Source of the DNA: Phoma sp. XZ068
Taxonomy: Eukaryota > Ascomycota > Dothideomycetes > Pleosporales > Didymellaceae
Length of the DNA stretch: 64,000 nucleotides
Direction: 5' to 3'
NCBI GenBank assembly: GCA_004835665.1
Contig: ML240445.1
Coordinates: forward strand, 62,001 to 126,000
The notes under the pieces were generated by a model that saw only the letters and a program-made list of their open reading frames with translations, did not search any database and was not told the origin of the DNA. Position numbers and translations under genes: made by a program. Below are positions 44,153-54,390 of this stretch, one piece after another. Within the stretch, counting starts at the first letter, position 1. Every line of letters starts with the position of its first letter.

Positions 44153-47065
44153 CTAACTGCACCCTCCATCTCCCTCAGGATAAATACAACTCGAACCATA
44201 CCCCGTCAGCACAAACCCCGCCCAATACCTCTCCTCCCTCCAAACCCTTGCCTCCGTCCCCGCCAAATCCCTCAAATAATGCCCCTTGTTAATAACGTAC
44301 TTGCTTGCCCCGCCTTCTGCCAGCGCAACATCCAGCCTCGCTACGATATCGCGTAACTCCCCGTCCGTGAGATCCCGCATCCGCTTCTGCGCGACATACA
44401 GTGCATCCACCGCTGGTCGCGGGCGTCGCAGTTCCTCGTAGAACAGCGCCATTAGCAAGAGTGTCGCGCGATCGTCGACACGCCACAAACTGCCGATGAA
44501 AGCGCGCGTACCCGTGCCGAGAAGCGTGTGTGCGAAGCCGATTGTGGAGCCGGAATCGTACGCCTTTGAGTATCCTGATAGACACGAACTGAAGACGACG
44601 AGGGCGGCTTTGATGCTGAGTTTGTGCCAGTCGCGGATGGTGAGCGGGGACTTGAAGAGTTCGAGGGAGGAGGACATGGGTGCGTGGGGGGAGAAGGTAC
44701 TGTGGGCGCAGATGTGCAGGATTTGAGTGTCTTGTGCGAGGGCTTCGAGGGCGGTGTGGTCTTGGTCGTCGGCGAGGAAGGGGAGTTGTCGGTGGAGTTT
44801 TGCGATGTAGAGGGCTTCGATGCGGGAGAAGGGGATGTTGCGGAGGTAGCCTGGTTCGTTGTTCTTTTTCTTTTCTTTGTCTTCTGGGGCGGTGCTGACG
44901 ATGGAGAGTTTGGGCTGGTGTGTTGATGGGGTGGTTGCTTGTGCTTGGAGTCGTATCCATATCTCTAGGCTTGGTACTACTGTGATGGGCAAGTCGAAGT
45001 AGATGCGCCAGGGTACGTGAACTAGATCTCCAGAAGGAATGATGATGAGTTTCTTCTTCCCTCTCAAGTGTAGCTTCACAGGCTCTACAATCAATTTGCA
45101 GAGGAGAGTATCTAGTCGTTCCTGATTGTCGGTTGAGTGCTTGCGGTCTGGGGGACTTGGTCGGGGAGTAGATTTGGAGGGCGAGCCATTCTGGCGGGCC
45201 GGATGCATTCGATCATCTGAAGTCTCCATCGAAGCTCTGAGAATGCCGATACATTTTTGGATCTCCTCAGTGTTTGCTTCTGTCCACTTGACTGCCTTCA
45301 CGGCGTCCGTTGCCGCAACAATGACCATCACTCCACATGGAGCAGTTGAAGCAAGGGCAAATTCTACCACCAGGGTGTCGGAGGGGATGTTGGCCCGCAA
45401 TTCCTCGATCGTCCCAGACATGCCTCCTTTAGTTGGAATGGCAGTTCCCAGACTCGCGCCAAGGGCAGGATGGGTGAGGGCCCCCAATAGACATTTACGC
45501 CACTTCATCCGCACTCTCAGATGTGAATACTCCTCTTTGGTTAGAGTTGGTGTCACCGCGCCAGCTGGCGAAGTGGGCTGTGAAGAAGCTGTCGAGTCTG
45601 AAAGATTGGACGTTTGCAATCTTGATAATTGGCTGTTGACCTTCTGAAGAGACATTTCTGGTTGAGCTACCGAATCCGCCCGGCCGCGATTGCGGCCTTG
45701 CAGATTAAGCCCGGTCATGAGCTGAGGCATCTGCGAAACTGGAATGCCTGCGGATACGGAAGCGGTTCTAGAGCTTTGTATCGATGACATCGCAGAACCA
45801 CGCATTCTGAGGACACTTCGCGCAGCTTCAGCTACTAGGATGACGGTTTTCTTGATGAGTCGGCGGCGGATATCATCTACCACACAACCCCGGTTGATTG
45901 AATCTAGCAAAGCCCTGGCTCTACCCTTTTCGAGAAAGTGTAGTGCTTGATGTTTCCAATCTGAACAGGTCAGGTTAGGACCTCTGCAGCTGAAGAGTTG
46001 TGGAGGTACATCATATCCCATGTCGTCGAACTTGTGACAGATCCTTGCTGCCGAAAAGAATATATTGGCGCAGTCCGAGTGATCGAAACCAGATACGGTG
46101 GCTTCGTTAGAATCGAAAAACTCGTAATACACTTCGGAAGCGTAGCTGCCGTGGTTGTATATCTCAAGTGCTTGCGCACGGCAACGAGTGCGCGTCGCGG
46201 CATCCTTGGCTTCCTCCGACTCAACCTCCTTCAGCATACCTGCGTTTAGGATGCGCCGGACCTGGCTGAACCGGTCCATTGGCTTGTCGAGGTTGAAGTA
46301 GCTAGGGTGGATGCCGTACAAGTCTCTGCCGACTTGTCGCGCCTTGTCCCAGTCCTCAGCTCTGCGGTATCGATCGAGCTCCGTTTCTGCAGACTGTGCC
46401 ATCTCTATCATCCTCTCGTAGTTTTCATCCGCACTTGTGCGTCCCCCAACACTGTGAATGGGAACCTCGGATAGAACATTTCTTGCCTCGCATCTTCGCC
46501 CTTGATCGATGAGAATCTCGGCGACAGAGATCTTCCATGGTGTAAGGTTGACATGCCTTTGGTTCTCCAGCTGGCATGTCAATTTCTCAAGAGCATCTTC
46601 GAGCACTTTACATGCACCTTCAGTGTCCCCACGTCTGATGCAATCTTGCGCTTGGTCTCGAGTGTTGTCTACAATTTTGCTGGGCAAATAGCGGTCCAGA
46701 TTGTCCAAATCGTCTGTGCTGAGTTGAGTATCAGCTCCCACGACGGTGTATATATCCTTTAGGTTGGTAGCGGTGAAGTGCGGGTCGCGCTCGTTTGTCC
46801 GTACCCTTCGCTTGCGAGCTCCATTAGGGTTGCCTTCGGGATTGCTGAGGTCCAAAGTTGACTCTTCCGCATCTTCCTCAGTGGTGTCCACCTTAGCTCT
46901 TACATCGTCCCAAAGTTCCTTGAACTCGTTCGGGTTCAATGTTGGGCTGGCTGGGCCACTGCTCTGCATGTATGATTGCACACCCTCAACAAGGATTCGG
47001 ACGCCCAGATTATCTTGCAAGGCGACCTTTGCTGCCGGCCGCATGGTAGAACGGCCTTCTGCCAT
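44153..47065 (-). CDS. CHAT-domain (caspase-like) protein
   Basis: Predicted 970-residue protein with a C-terminal CHAT peptidase domain of the caspase/separase clan. Candidate catalytic residues are both present: H788 (ILHICAHSTF) and C828 (VVFSSCLSGY), followed by the FAHTLLGTGTRAFIGSLWRVDD strand region and a late RYWAGFVLTGYG block. An upstream IIPSGDLVHVPW segment is also a CHAT hallmark. The N-terminal ~550 residues are mostly helical, with only weak TPR-like character (EGACKVLEDALEKL, EKGRARALLDSI). The frame is open to 47140, just after an acceptor-like CTCGCAG, but begins there without ATG; 47104 is GTG. I use ATG 47065, and an unseen first exon is possible. It is divergent from the gene at 48014. 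Confidence 0.82.
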   Translation of the reverse strand: MAEGRSTMRPAAKVALQDNLGVRILVEGVQSYMQSSGPASPTLNPNEFKELWDDVRAKVDTTEEDAEESTLDLSNPEGNPNGARKRRVRTNERDPHFTATNLKDIYTVVGADTQLSTDDLDNLDRYLPSKIVDNTRDQAQDCIRRGDTEGACKVLEDALEKLTCQLENQRHVNLTPWKISVAEILIDQGRRCEARNVLSEVPIHSVGGRTSADENYERMIEMAQSAETELDRYRRAEDWDKARQVGRDLYGIHPSYFNLDKPMDRFSQVRRILNAGMLKEVESEEAKDAATRTRCRAQALEIYNHGSYASEVYYEFFDSNEATVSGFDHSDCANIFFSAARICHKFDDMGYDVPPQLFSCRGPNLTCSDWKHQALHFLEKGRARALLDSINRGCVVDDIRRRLIKKTVILVAEAARSVLRMRGSAMSSIQSSRTASVSAGIPVSQMPQLMTGLNLQGRNRGRADSVAQPEMSLQKVNSQLSRLQTSNLSDSTASSQPTSPAGAVTPTLTKEEYSHLRVRMKWRKCLLGALTHPALGASLGTAIPTKGGMSGTIEELRANIPSDTLVVEFALASTAPCGVMVIVAATDAVKAVKWTEANTEEIQKCIGILRASMETSDDRMHPARQNGSPSKSTPRPSPPDRKHSTDNQERLDTLLCKLIVEPVKLHLRGKKKLIIIPSGDLVHVPWRIYFDLPITVVPSLEIWIRLQAQATTPSTHQPKLSIVSTAPEDKEKKKNNEPGYLRNIPFSRIEALYIAKLHRQLPFLADDQDHTALEALAQDTQILHICAHSTFSPHAPMSSSLELFKSPLTIRDWHKLSIKAALVVFSSCLSGYSKAYDSGSTIGFAHTLLGTGTRAFIGSLWRVDDRATLLLMALFYEELRRPRPAVDALYVAQKRMRDLTDGELRDIVARLDVALAEGGASKYVINKGHYLRDLAGTEARVWREERYWAGFVLTGYGSSCIYPEGDGGCS

Positions 47066-48013
47066 TCTTTCAGCGCATTTCTTGAGACTTCCTTCGCGGC
47101 CCACGCAAATAGTTGGCCGGTCCAGGATGCGTAAGGGTACCTGCGAGCGTCAGGTCAGGAGGGCGCCACCTGGCAAGGCTGAGGCGTCTGCACCGTTTCA
47201 CAAGGAGGAAATAAGCCGCTCAGGCAGCAGTGACCAGATATGATGAGGGCCGGTCACGTCTAGTAGACAGCCTAGGCAGATTGTGATGGGTATGCCGTGC
47301 CCTCTATGGGGCCCCCGTGATAATATACCGGGAGGCAGGGTCACCTGCACGACGGCTTGGAGGTCCTGCATGAGGCTCTGGCCAAGCGCAGTTCCTTTCC
47401 AGAAATGACGCGGGTTTATCGATTAAGCTTTCGGAAGCCTGAGGCAGGGCTATGCCAGGCGGCTGTGAGCGTGTGAAGTACTGGCGGTGTGTGCACGCTG
47501 CATTTCAGCTTCAAGCCACTGCTTGTGTCAAAACTTGCCATTTCAGGGCTTCGACATGACCTAGCCATGGCCAGAATCGGCCGTGGAACGAGTATTGGTA
47601 GTACAGCACCGTGATTATGCGCCGCTGAGCTGCGCATGTCGCAGGGAATGGGGTCTGCATCTGGTGTCTCGCTCGCTTGGGGCCAAACACTGCGGGGTTC
47701 GCAACTGCCCCGTTCATTACCTAAAGGTGGTATGCACCACGATCTAACAGGCTGCAAGAATGATCTCGTGGAGGCATACTCGCTAACCGCAGCAGAGCTG
47801 AAGGAGCATTAGGTTCAGTTGCCTTGTGTCCTGTGGCGATGCGGCGTCATAGGAGAACACAGCCACTTGCGGGCGCCATGCGCCTCACAGTCTTGCGTGC
47901 TGGTCATAAGCCTGCAGCATTGCAACTCATATGAATTTCATCCACTGCCCAGAGTTACAACTAGACATTTGGCTACACCCGTGCAGGTACCTGGTTGGCG
48001 CATTCTTGCGATC
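47066..48013. promoter_or_regulatory. divergent promoter region, CHAT / partner
   Basis: A 948 bp region between divergent genes. It may hide a short first exon of the CHAT gene near 47140-47400; otherwise no coding signal. Shared regulation of the pair is an inference from geometry. Confidence 0.4.
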
Positions 48014-49116
48014 ATGGCACTTGAAGGTTTACAGAAAAGAACATTTTTACCTTACCTCCGAGGTGTTTATCCAGAGGACCTTCGACTTGGCAGCCTATAC
48101 ATTAATCCACTCGAGCCAACCGATGGACTTTCATCCCTTCGATGGGAGTTCATGAGGGATGAGGAGGACCAAGAGGAGTATGAAAAAGCAGTGAGCAAGT
48201 GGACGCGGAAAAGAGCGGAAATTGACCGACCATTTTCCATCGAATTTGAAGCTTCGAAAGCCAGGTCTTTGGGTTTCAGCTTCACTGAATATCTCAGCCT
48301 CAATGGGACAAAGACCAAGGAAAGTATGGTGAAGATACAAGGACAGTCAGGCCGACGTATCAAAATCAAGAAGTAAGTATCATCTTGTTCAAATTGAGCT
48401 GCGACTAACTCAGGTACAGCCCCGAAGCATTCCTAGTAGAAGTGAGGGAACAACCTGGCGTTCAGGAGTGGATCCGCGAGCATGCTTCAATCGAACATAA
48501 GAGCAGATATGGCCGCCACACGTGGACAGCGCCGAAGATTTGGATGGTAACAGCAGTACAACACGTTACTGGAGGCGACATTCAAGACACAGGGAGTAAA
48601 TCGAGCAAAATTGGCGGTTCAGCAGGCGGCGATGCGAGCCTTGCGGTTAACGCACCTCCTGGCACTCTCAAAGTCAAGGCCGAAGCCAGCTACGAGAACA
48701 CAAATGGAGCTTCCACGAACTTCGCACATGAAGACGAACGGATATGGGCTGCGCAGTTCATGCCTGTATCCATTATATTTGGGCCCGAAGAAGACCGCGA
48801 ACTCTCGCTCAAGGAACACTCTTTCCTACCGAAGACGATTGCTAGCTTTCAACTGGAAGATGTACCTGACCTGGAGATGAAGGGCATTCGGGGCCGCAGT
48901 ACAGAAGACGGTCATCCCAGTGGCCCTGTACCGAAACTCATCGGGCGCGTCACTATCAACGCGCCTGGTGATAGTATCACAGAGAGTGATGAGGATGACG
49001 GCGATGCCGATTTGATAATAGACGATGCGCAATATGTGGCTAACAAGAAGGACACTGATTGGGAGCAATACGACAAGTACAAGAGATGGCTTAGAGAGGT
49101 AGAAGGAGAGAATTAA
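48014..49116 (+). CDS. unknown protein, candidate effector partner of CHAT protein
   Basis: Predicted 351-residue protein, exons 48014-48372 and 48420-49116 around a 47 bp intron (GTAAGT to TACAG). No catalytic motif, signal peptide or clear membrane helix. Residues 120-240 have FLVEVREQPGVQEWI, then WMVTAVQHVTGGDI, a Ser/Gly-rich turn, then GTLKVKAEASYENT and IWAAQFMPVSIIFG. Alternating beta-type segments around a glycine-rich loop, followed by an A-x-F-x-P strand, recall the layout of the gasdermin pore-forming domain. Residues 305-322 are strongly acidic, in a C-terminal tail that could be a removable inhibitor. This likeness is by eye only. The start is the first ATG (48014); the frame upstream begins at TTG. 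Confidence 0.6.
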
Positions 49117-49480
49117 TGTGAGGGAGGGGTTTGTTCGTTAATTGTTGGTGTGGTCTGCCTGTTGTATATATCTTTGGAGTCTGGCGTTGTCGTCATTGTT
49201 ACTTTCGAACCCATTAGACGAGAGAGCCTGTTTTACATCTCCATCGCCAAGATATGTATCTGGTGAAGACAGCTCTATCTTTCGAGCAGAAACAATGCAA
49301 CGGCAACACCTTAATTCACTCTATCTCAATACGATCACGCCTTTCCACGCGCCTAGTTCCATAACTACAAGTTATCTCATCGCAGTTCCCATTGATCATC
49401 ATTTTACACCATGTGAAATCATCATCTTTTGATTGAAGATATTAACAGGAACTAAAGTCGCTATGCAAACGTTATATCAA
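49117..49480. other. intergenic between convergent genes
   Basis: About 360 bp, AT-rich, with no supportable feature. Confidence 0.4.
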
Positions 49481-51426
49481 TTACAAGCTCGCCCTCTCAC
49501 CACCAAGCTTTTTCCCTGTCACAGCACCAAAGTACTTGTTCAGTGCATCTGCTGTCCCGCTACCCTCCTCAAGCTTGACAACAACACCAACGTACCCATC
49601 AGGTCGTACGACTACAACACCACCCTTGTTCTCATCCAGTCCCATCTTCGCGTGTGCCGCGGCCTTCGCATCTGGCACGCGCACATCCCAGACATCATCA
49701 GCGTAGACGTGGTCTGCATAGCGTGCTAAAATCTCGGGAAGCTGCTCATCGATGTGAATCTTCGCGCGAGGCGAGTTGAGAATAACAGCAAGGGACAAGA
49801 AGGAAGTGTGCGGGTTGTGCTTCTCGTGGTAGCGGTCAGAGGTATCGATGTCTTTGTAGAGGAAGTTGGAGAAGAAAGACGATGGCGCGGACATGTGAGA
49901 TGCAAGGTCCTTGAGTGCGGTGGAGCTTTGGCTGAGGGCGCCGCCGAAGACGAAGACGCGGTAAGAGCCGTTCAAGGGGATCTCTTGCTCAAGATGTACG
50001 ACGTTAGCGTCAACAACGCGTGTCACGGTTGCGGGAATGAGAATGCGTCCGGTTCTGAGTGCCGTGCCCTTCTGGTATTCCAGGATCAGAGGGTGCTGAG
50101 CAGGGTGCTCAGGGCCCCAGTTGATGGAGTTGGGGTTGTATGCGACACCGTAACCAGATGTGAATTCGCAGCTTGCCTTGAACGTCTTGATAAACTCGTT
50201 CTCTTCAGCCTCACCGGAAGAGGCACCAGCAACTTCGCCAGCGGAGGGAATGCGTGCAGAGAAGAGCTTTGCGTACCGCGCGTCGAAGTCGAGGAGTGTT
50301 TCGGCGATGAGCTGGCGTTCGGATTCGTAGGTCGAGAGGCTGGAGCGAGGCGCCCATCCGGATTCGACGTGATGAATCTTCCAGGCCAAGTTTACTGCGT
50401 CAAGGAAAGCTGTGTTCATGCCTTGGCCAGCCTTGGGGGAATGTGTGTGGCAAGCATCTCCGCCCATAAAGACGCGCTCGTCCAGCGTGTACTTCTCAGC
50501 AATACCCTGGCCAATAGGATAGACGGAGAACCACTCGACGCGATCCCATGTGATATCGTAGGGCTTCAGAATTGCCTTTGCCTTTTCTTGTACCTCCTCT
50601 GCAGTGGCCTGCTTGCGGGGGTTCCAGTCCTTGTCTGTGGAACTGGCGACCTGGATGTAGAGGCGAACCATGTTGTCTTCGCGAGGAATGATCATGATAG
50701 ATCCGGCATCTGAGTGAATTGTACATTTCATCTACGATTTGTTAGTCTCTGCTGTGCAATGACGAAAGCTAGAAAATGACATACCTTGATATCAGGGAAG
50801 TTTGTCCGAACAACTCCATCCATAACACCCCAAACGTACGCAATAGGATCCTTGTACCTGATCTTGATACCAAGCTGTTCCCTGACGAAACTTCTTGCGC
50901 CCTCTCCACTGAAAAGGTACTTGGCTCGCACTGTTTCCGATTGTGTACCATCAACATGGGCAAGGTTGACCTCGACAGGATATGTGGTATCCTTTCCATC
51001 ATTCTTGAACCCTGTGATCGTCCACGGCCTCTGGACTGTGCTTCCATTCTTCTCGATATCCTCAATAAATACTCTCTCAATCAAACCCTGGTGCAGGAGC
51101 GTTGTGAAGGGGTATCTTGCGTCGATGAACTTAGGGCAACTAGCCCATGTGCCAGTCTGGACAATGCCGCCCTTCGAGCTTGGATCCCAGAAAGCAACTT
51201 CGTAGACCTTCGCAGGCTCGTGTGCCATAATCTTGCGCTTCAGACCCATGTTGCGTAGAAGATCCAGCGATCGGGGTTGGATACCGTCTGCGCGTCCAGT
51301 AGGTGTGGGTTCTGGTCGGTTGTCGATGTGCTTGATCTTGTATCCCCATCTAGACAGACATGTAGAGAGGCAGAGACCGACCGGTCCAGCACCGACAATG
51401 ACGATGTCGTAGTTTTCGACTGCCAT
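49481..51426 (-). CDS. FAD-dependent phenol 2-monooxygenase-like enzyme
   Basis: A 630-residue flavoprotein hydroxylase of the phenol 2-monooxygenase type, expected to hydroxylate an aromatic ring with NADPH and oxygen. Exons 51426-50785 and 50731-49481, with a 53 bp intron. The N-terminal FAD motif is G12-A-G14-P-V-G17; the second FAD/NADPH region carries a GGDACHTHSPKAGQGMN motif. The C-terminal ~170 residues have the thioredoxin-like dimerisation domain of this family. Aromatic degradation or secondary metabolism are both possible; no neighbouring pathway gene helps choose. The frame extends upstream with a hydrophobic segment, but MAVENYDIV is the usual start. Confidence 0.85.
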
Positions 51427-52353
51427 TGTATTTGGTATTGTATGTGTATACGAAGGGACAGGGTACGAGACAATCAATGAACTGCTCGCGGGTATCAAAT
51501 GATCAAGTAGTATACAGTGCACAGTGCTGACAAGCTTGGGAGCAGCGGCATCGTCAGCTTTAAGAAACGTCCAGTAAGGACGCCGCTAGTGCCAGACACA
51601 CCATGGCAAGAGAAACGGGACTGTAATCTGGTCGGCAATAAAATCGGTTGTAGGGGATCGCAAAGCTGGCCCTACGTGGACGCGCCGACTGGGCGTGCCG
51701 TCATATTGCGGGGACTGCGGGCGGAATTGGTTGACGGCACTTTGTTGCCAAGATGTTGCTGCACTGGCCCGCTTCGAGTTTAGATGCAACCGGATGAGGT
51801 TTGGCGCTTGTGTAAGAACGCCGGGTCTTTAGGCAAGTCACCTGCGCTGCTAAGTCAGCCAACGCTTGAGCTTCAGAAGGCCAGCCGGTTAGTATGCCGC
51901 GCGGAGTTAGCTCGCTCTTCGAGCAACTTCGAGTCCCCACATTCCGACGCTTGCATCTCCCGTAAACCCTTTCCATGATGTTGGCGATATCAAAGATAGC
52001 TCTCGACTGAGAAGCCCTCGTACTAAGGCCAGGTCATGGCATCAAGAGGATCAAGAAAGGGTGCCGTCTATCAACGCCGACAGAGACGTTGATGAGAAAA
52101 GAGTGGGTTCACGCCTCAAACCCCAAACAGTAGAACGGAACTTACGGAGGAGTCTATCTCCACAGAAGCCGAGTGTCAAATTCCGCGGAACACATCACAT
52201 CTCATTCGTCTTGACGTTTGCATGTAGATTTCAACCAAGTAAAACCAACTCAAAACATCACAAAACCCGACAGAGCGCGCAAAAAAAAAGACCGACATGT
52301 CCAACCATCACCAAACCTAGTTGCCTGGTGATGGCGGCAGAGCAAAAAGAAAC
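51427..52353. other. intergenic
   Basis: About 930 bp upstream of the monooxygenase. Short frames without family features; no other element except the tRNA that follows. Confidence 0.4.
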
Positions 52354-52442
52354 TGGTCACTACGAGGGTCGAACTCGCGACCTTGGCGTATCAAGGATGT
52401 GAACTATTAGCACCACGCTCTAACCAACTGAGCTAAGCGACC
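52354..52442 (-). tRNA. tRNA-Ile (AAU anticodon) with a 15 nt intron
   Basis: On the minus strand the acceptor arm GGTCGCT pairs with AGTGACC (one G-U pair) plus discriminator A. The D arm (GCTC...GAGC), anticodon stem TGGTG/CGCCA, and T arm (with GTTCGA) are all present. The loop is CUAAUA then a 15 nt insertion then A, so the anticodon is AAU, read as IAU. The intron sits one base 3' of the anticodon, the canonical nuclear position. Mature length would be 74 nt before CCA. Confidence 0.93.
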
Positions 52443-52833
52443 TTTGTTGTTTCATGAACTGAATTGGAAAAGTAACAGTTATAATGTAAAATAATTACTC
52501 TAGTCATCATGCCATTGGTCCCACTTGAAGGTAGAATCGGGCTACCCCAGCCTCAGACAGGCCCTGGGTACAGCTGATGGAACATTACTTTTTCAATAAT
52601 ATTCTTACGTTTGTTCAACGAGATTGTAGCCATCAACATATGTCACCGGATATCTTTTTCGATCGATGTGCGATCCGATGTGCCCATGCTTGCTGTGCTG
52701 ATTGCGTCAAGTAGTACCCGCAACCAGCAGGTCGACACAACTCCCTGAGACGATTCGAGCAGGGAAATCTCATGGATTGTGTGTTCTGCGCTGTGATATA
52801 TGCAAGGCTGAACTTTTGTCGTCAGGCATCAAC
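52443..52833. other. intergenic
   Basis: About 390 bp between the tRNA and the SDR gene 3' end. Nothing else seen. Confidence 0.4.
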
Positions 52834-54108
52834 TTATTTGCCCTTCCTTTGCTTCGCCTCGCCATTGCCCTCTTTCGCGGTACTTTTCGCCTCCTTCTTC
52901 TCTGCCTTCTCGTTCTCTTTCTTCTCAATCGCTCTCCTCTTCGCGCCCTCCTTCTCCAGCAATTCGATCGTCTTCTCGCTGCTCGCCCAAAGCTTCTTTT
53001 GCAGATCTTCGTCGTTGATCTCATTGCGCGACCAGCCGACCTTTTTGCATTCTTTCAGGAAGTATCCTCCCTCCCCCCTACCCCATTGCTCTTCCATAGC
53101 AGCATATAGGAAGGTCTGTGCACCCTGGTCGGCACTCTTCAGTACGAGCCACCAAAGAGGCCACATAAAGAGATAGGCTGCAAGGCCCCATAGCTTGCCG
53201 AATGTCAGGTGGCGCCGCATGCCGGGTGTGCGAGTCCAACCCGGGTCGACCATTATAACGCGGGCATTCATGGGCTTCTTGTCGGGGCGGACGTAGGCGT
53301 TGAGGTGTTTTTGGAAAGCCATCGCGAAGTTCATGAGTGCGAGCTTCGATGTGGCGTAGACACTGGTTGACATGAACTCGGTCTGCTCAGCTTCACCCTT
53401 TGCCTTCTTCGAGTTCGGCTTCGGGTCGAAGTCTGGCATCTTCCCAGCCATGTATGCGCTACATGTGCCGAGGATGATGCGCACGTCTCGGTCTGGCGGT
53501 TGGGCGCGGAGTGCGGGGCTGAGGATGCTGAGAAGGTGGAAATTCGCCATGTAATTCAATCCCCATGTAGACTCCAAGCCGTCTTCGGTGATTGTTGCCT
53601 TGCCGCCCATGGGTGTCATTGTGTTCGCACAGAGAATGATCGTGTCGAGACGGCGCGGCGGGGCGTTGTCAACCCATTTCGTTGCGAAGACTCGTATACT
53701 ATGCAACGATGTGAGGTCGACATGCTCGGCGGTAATGAGCTCGTTGCCGGTCTGTTCTCGCAGGTCTTCGATGTAGTCGACAAGAAAAGGGTCGGAGAGG
53801 GGCTGCTGAACCAGGAGGATTATTTGGGCACCTCGTGATGCAAGGCCTTTAACTACTTCAGCACCAATACCAGCTGTACCTCCCTAGAAAGTCTGTCAGC
53901 TTTGAACTGGAAAGGCGAGTATCAAACTTACAGTGACCATGACCACCTTCGAGTGCATATTGCGCTCCGAGACATTGACAGCGCCGTTGAAGAACCATTT
54001 CAGTAGGTAGAGCACTCCAAGGACGGAGGCTACCTTTACTATGGGCCAGCCATATGGTATGGAGGACAGGCCCTCGGTGAAGCCCTGGTGGAGAATTCCG
54101 ATGGGCAT
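52834..54108 (-). CDS. membrane-anchored short-chain dehydrogenase
   Basis: A 408-residue SDR oxidoreductase. Exon 1 is 54108-53932; a 48 bp intron leads to exon 2, 53883-52834. Splicing joins MVT to GGTAGIGAE, rebuilding the Rossmann TGGxxGIG motif (about residues 59-66). The catalytic pair is Y235-x3-K239 (YATSK). A hydrophobic segment at about residues 22-40 (VKVASVLGVLYLLKWFF) should anchor it to a membrane, perhaps ER or lipid droplet. A second hydrophobic stretch (AAYLFMWPLWWLVL) follows the catalytic core. The C-terminus is a 60-residue Lys/Glu-rich tail. Substrate unknown; resembles fungal oxidoreductases of the retinol-dehydrogenase-like group. Confidence 0.85.
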
Positions 54109-54390
54109 GATGAATGGCAGCTGTTTAGCTTCCGAAGGGGCTCAAATGTTCGGAATGAAGAGCCACCTTGCCAAGCTCGAATCGCGTAGCGTCATGACAT
54201 GTGATCACGCGAAGTCGAGTGCCTGGACATTATCACCACCATGCCACTCTTGTGATAGCCGCACTTTTTGTATTCACTTTGTTCGTACGGAGATGTCTTC
54301 ACGTTTATCGCTAAGGCAGTGCGAAATCGAGGCGTTCTTGCTCGTTACTTGAAGAGCAGGAAAGTGCTACCTGCTGCACAAAATTCAACC

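Noticed and set aside
47416..47757. Minus-strand frame upstream of the CHAT gene as a possible first exon
   Set aside because: It begins at TTG, has random-looking composition, and no splice join to the CHAT frame is convincing.
49754..50713. Plus-strand frame of 319 codons
   Set aside because: It is antisense to the monooxygenase exon 2, with no motif of its own.
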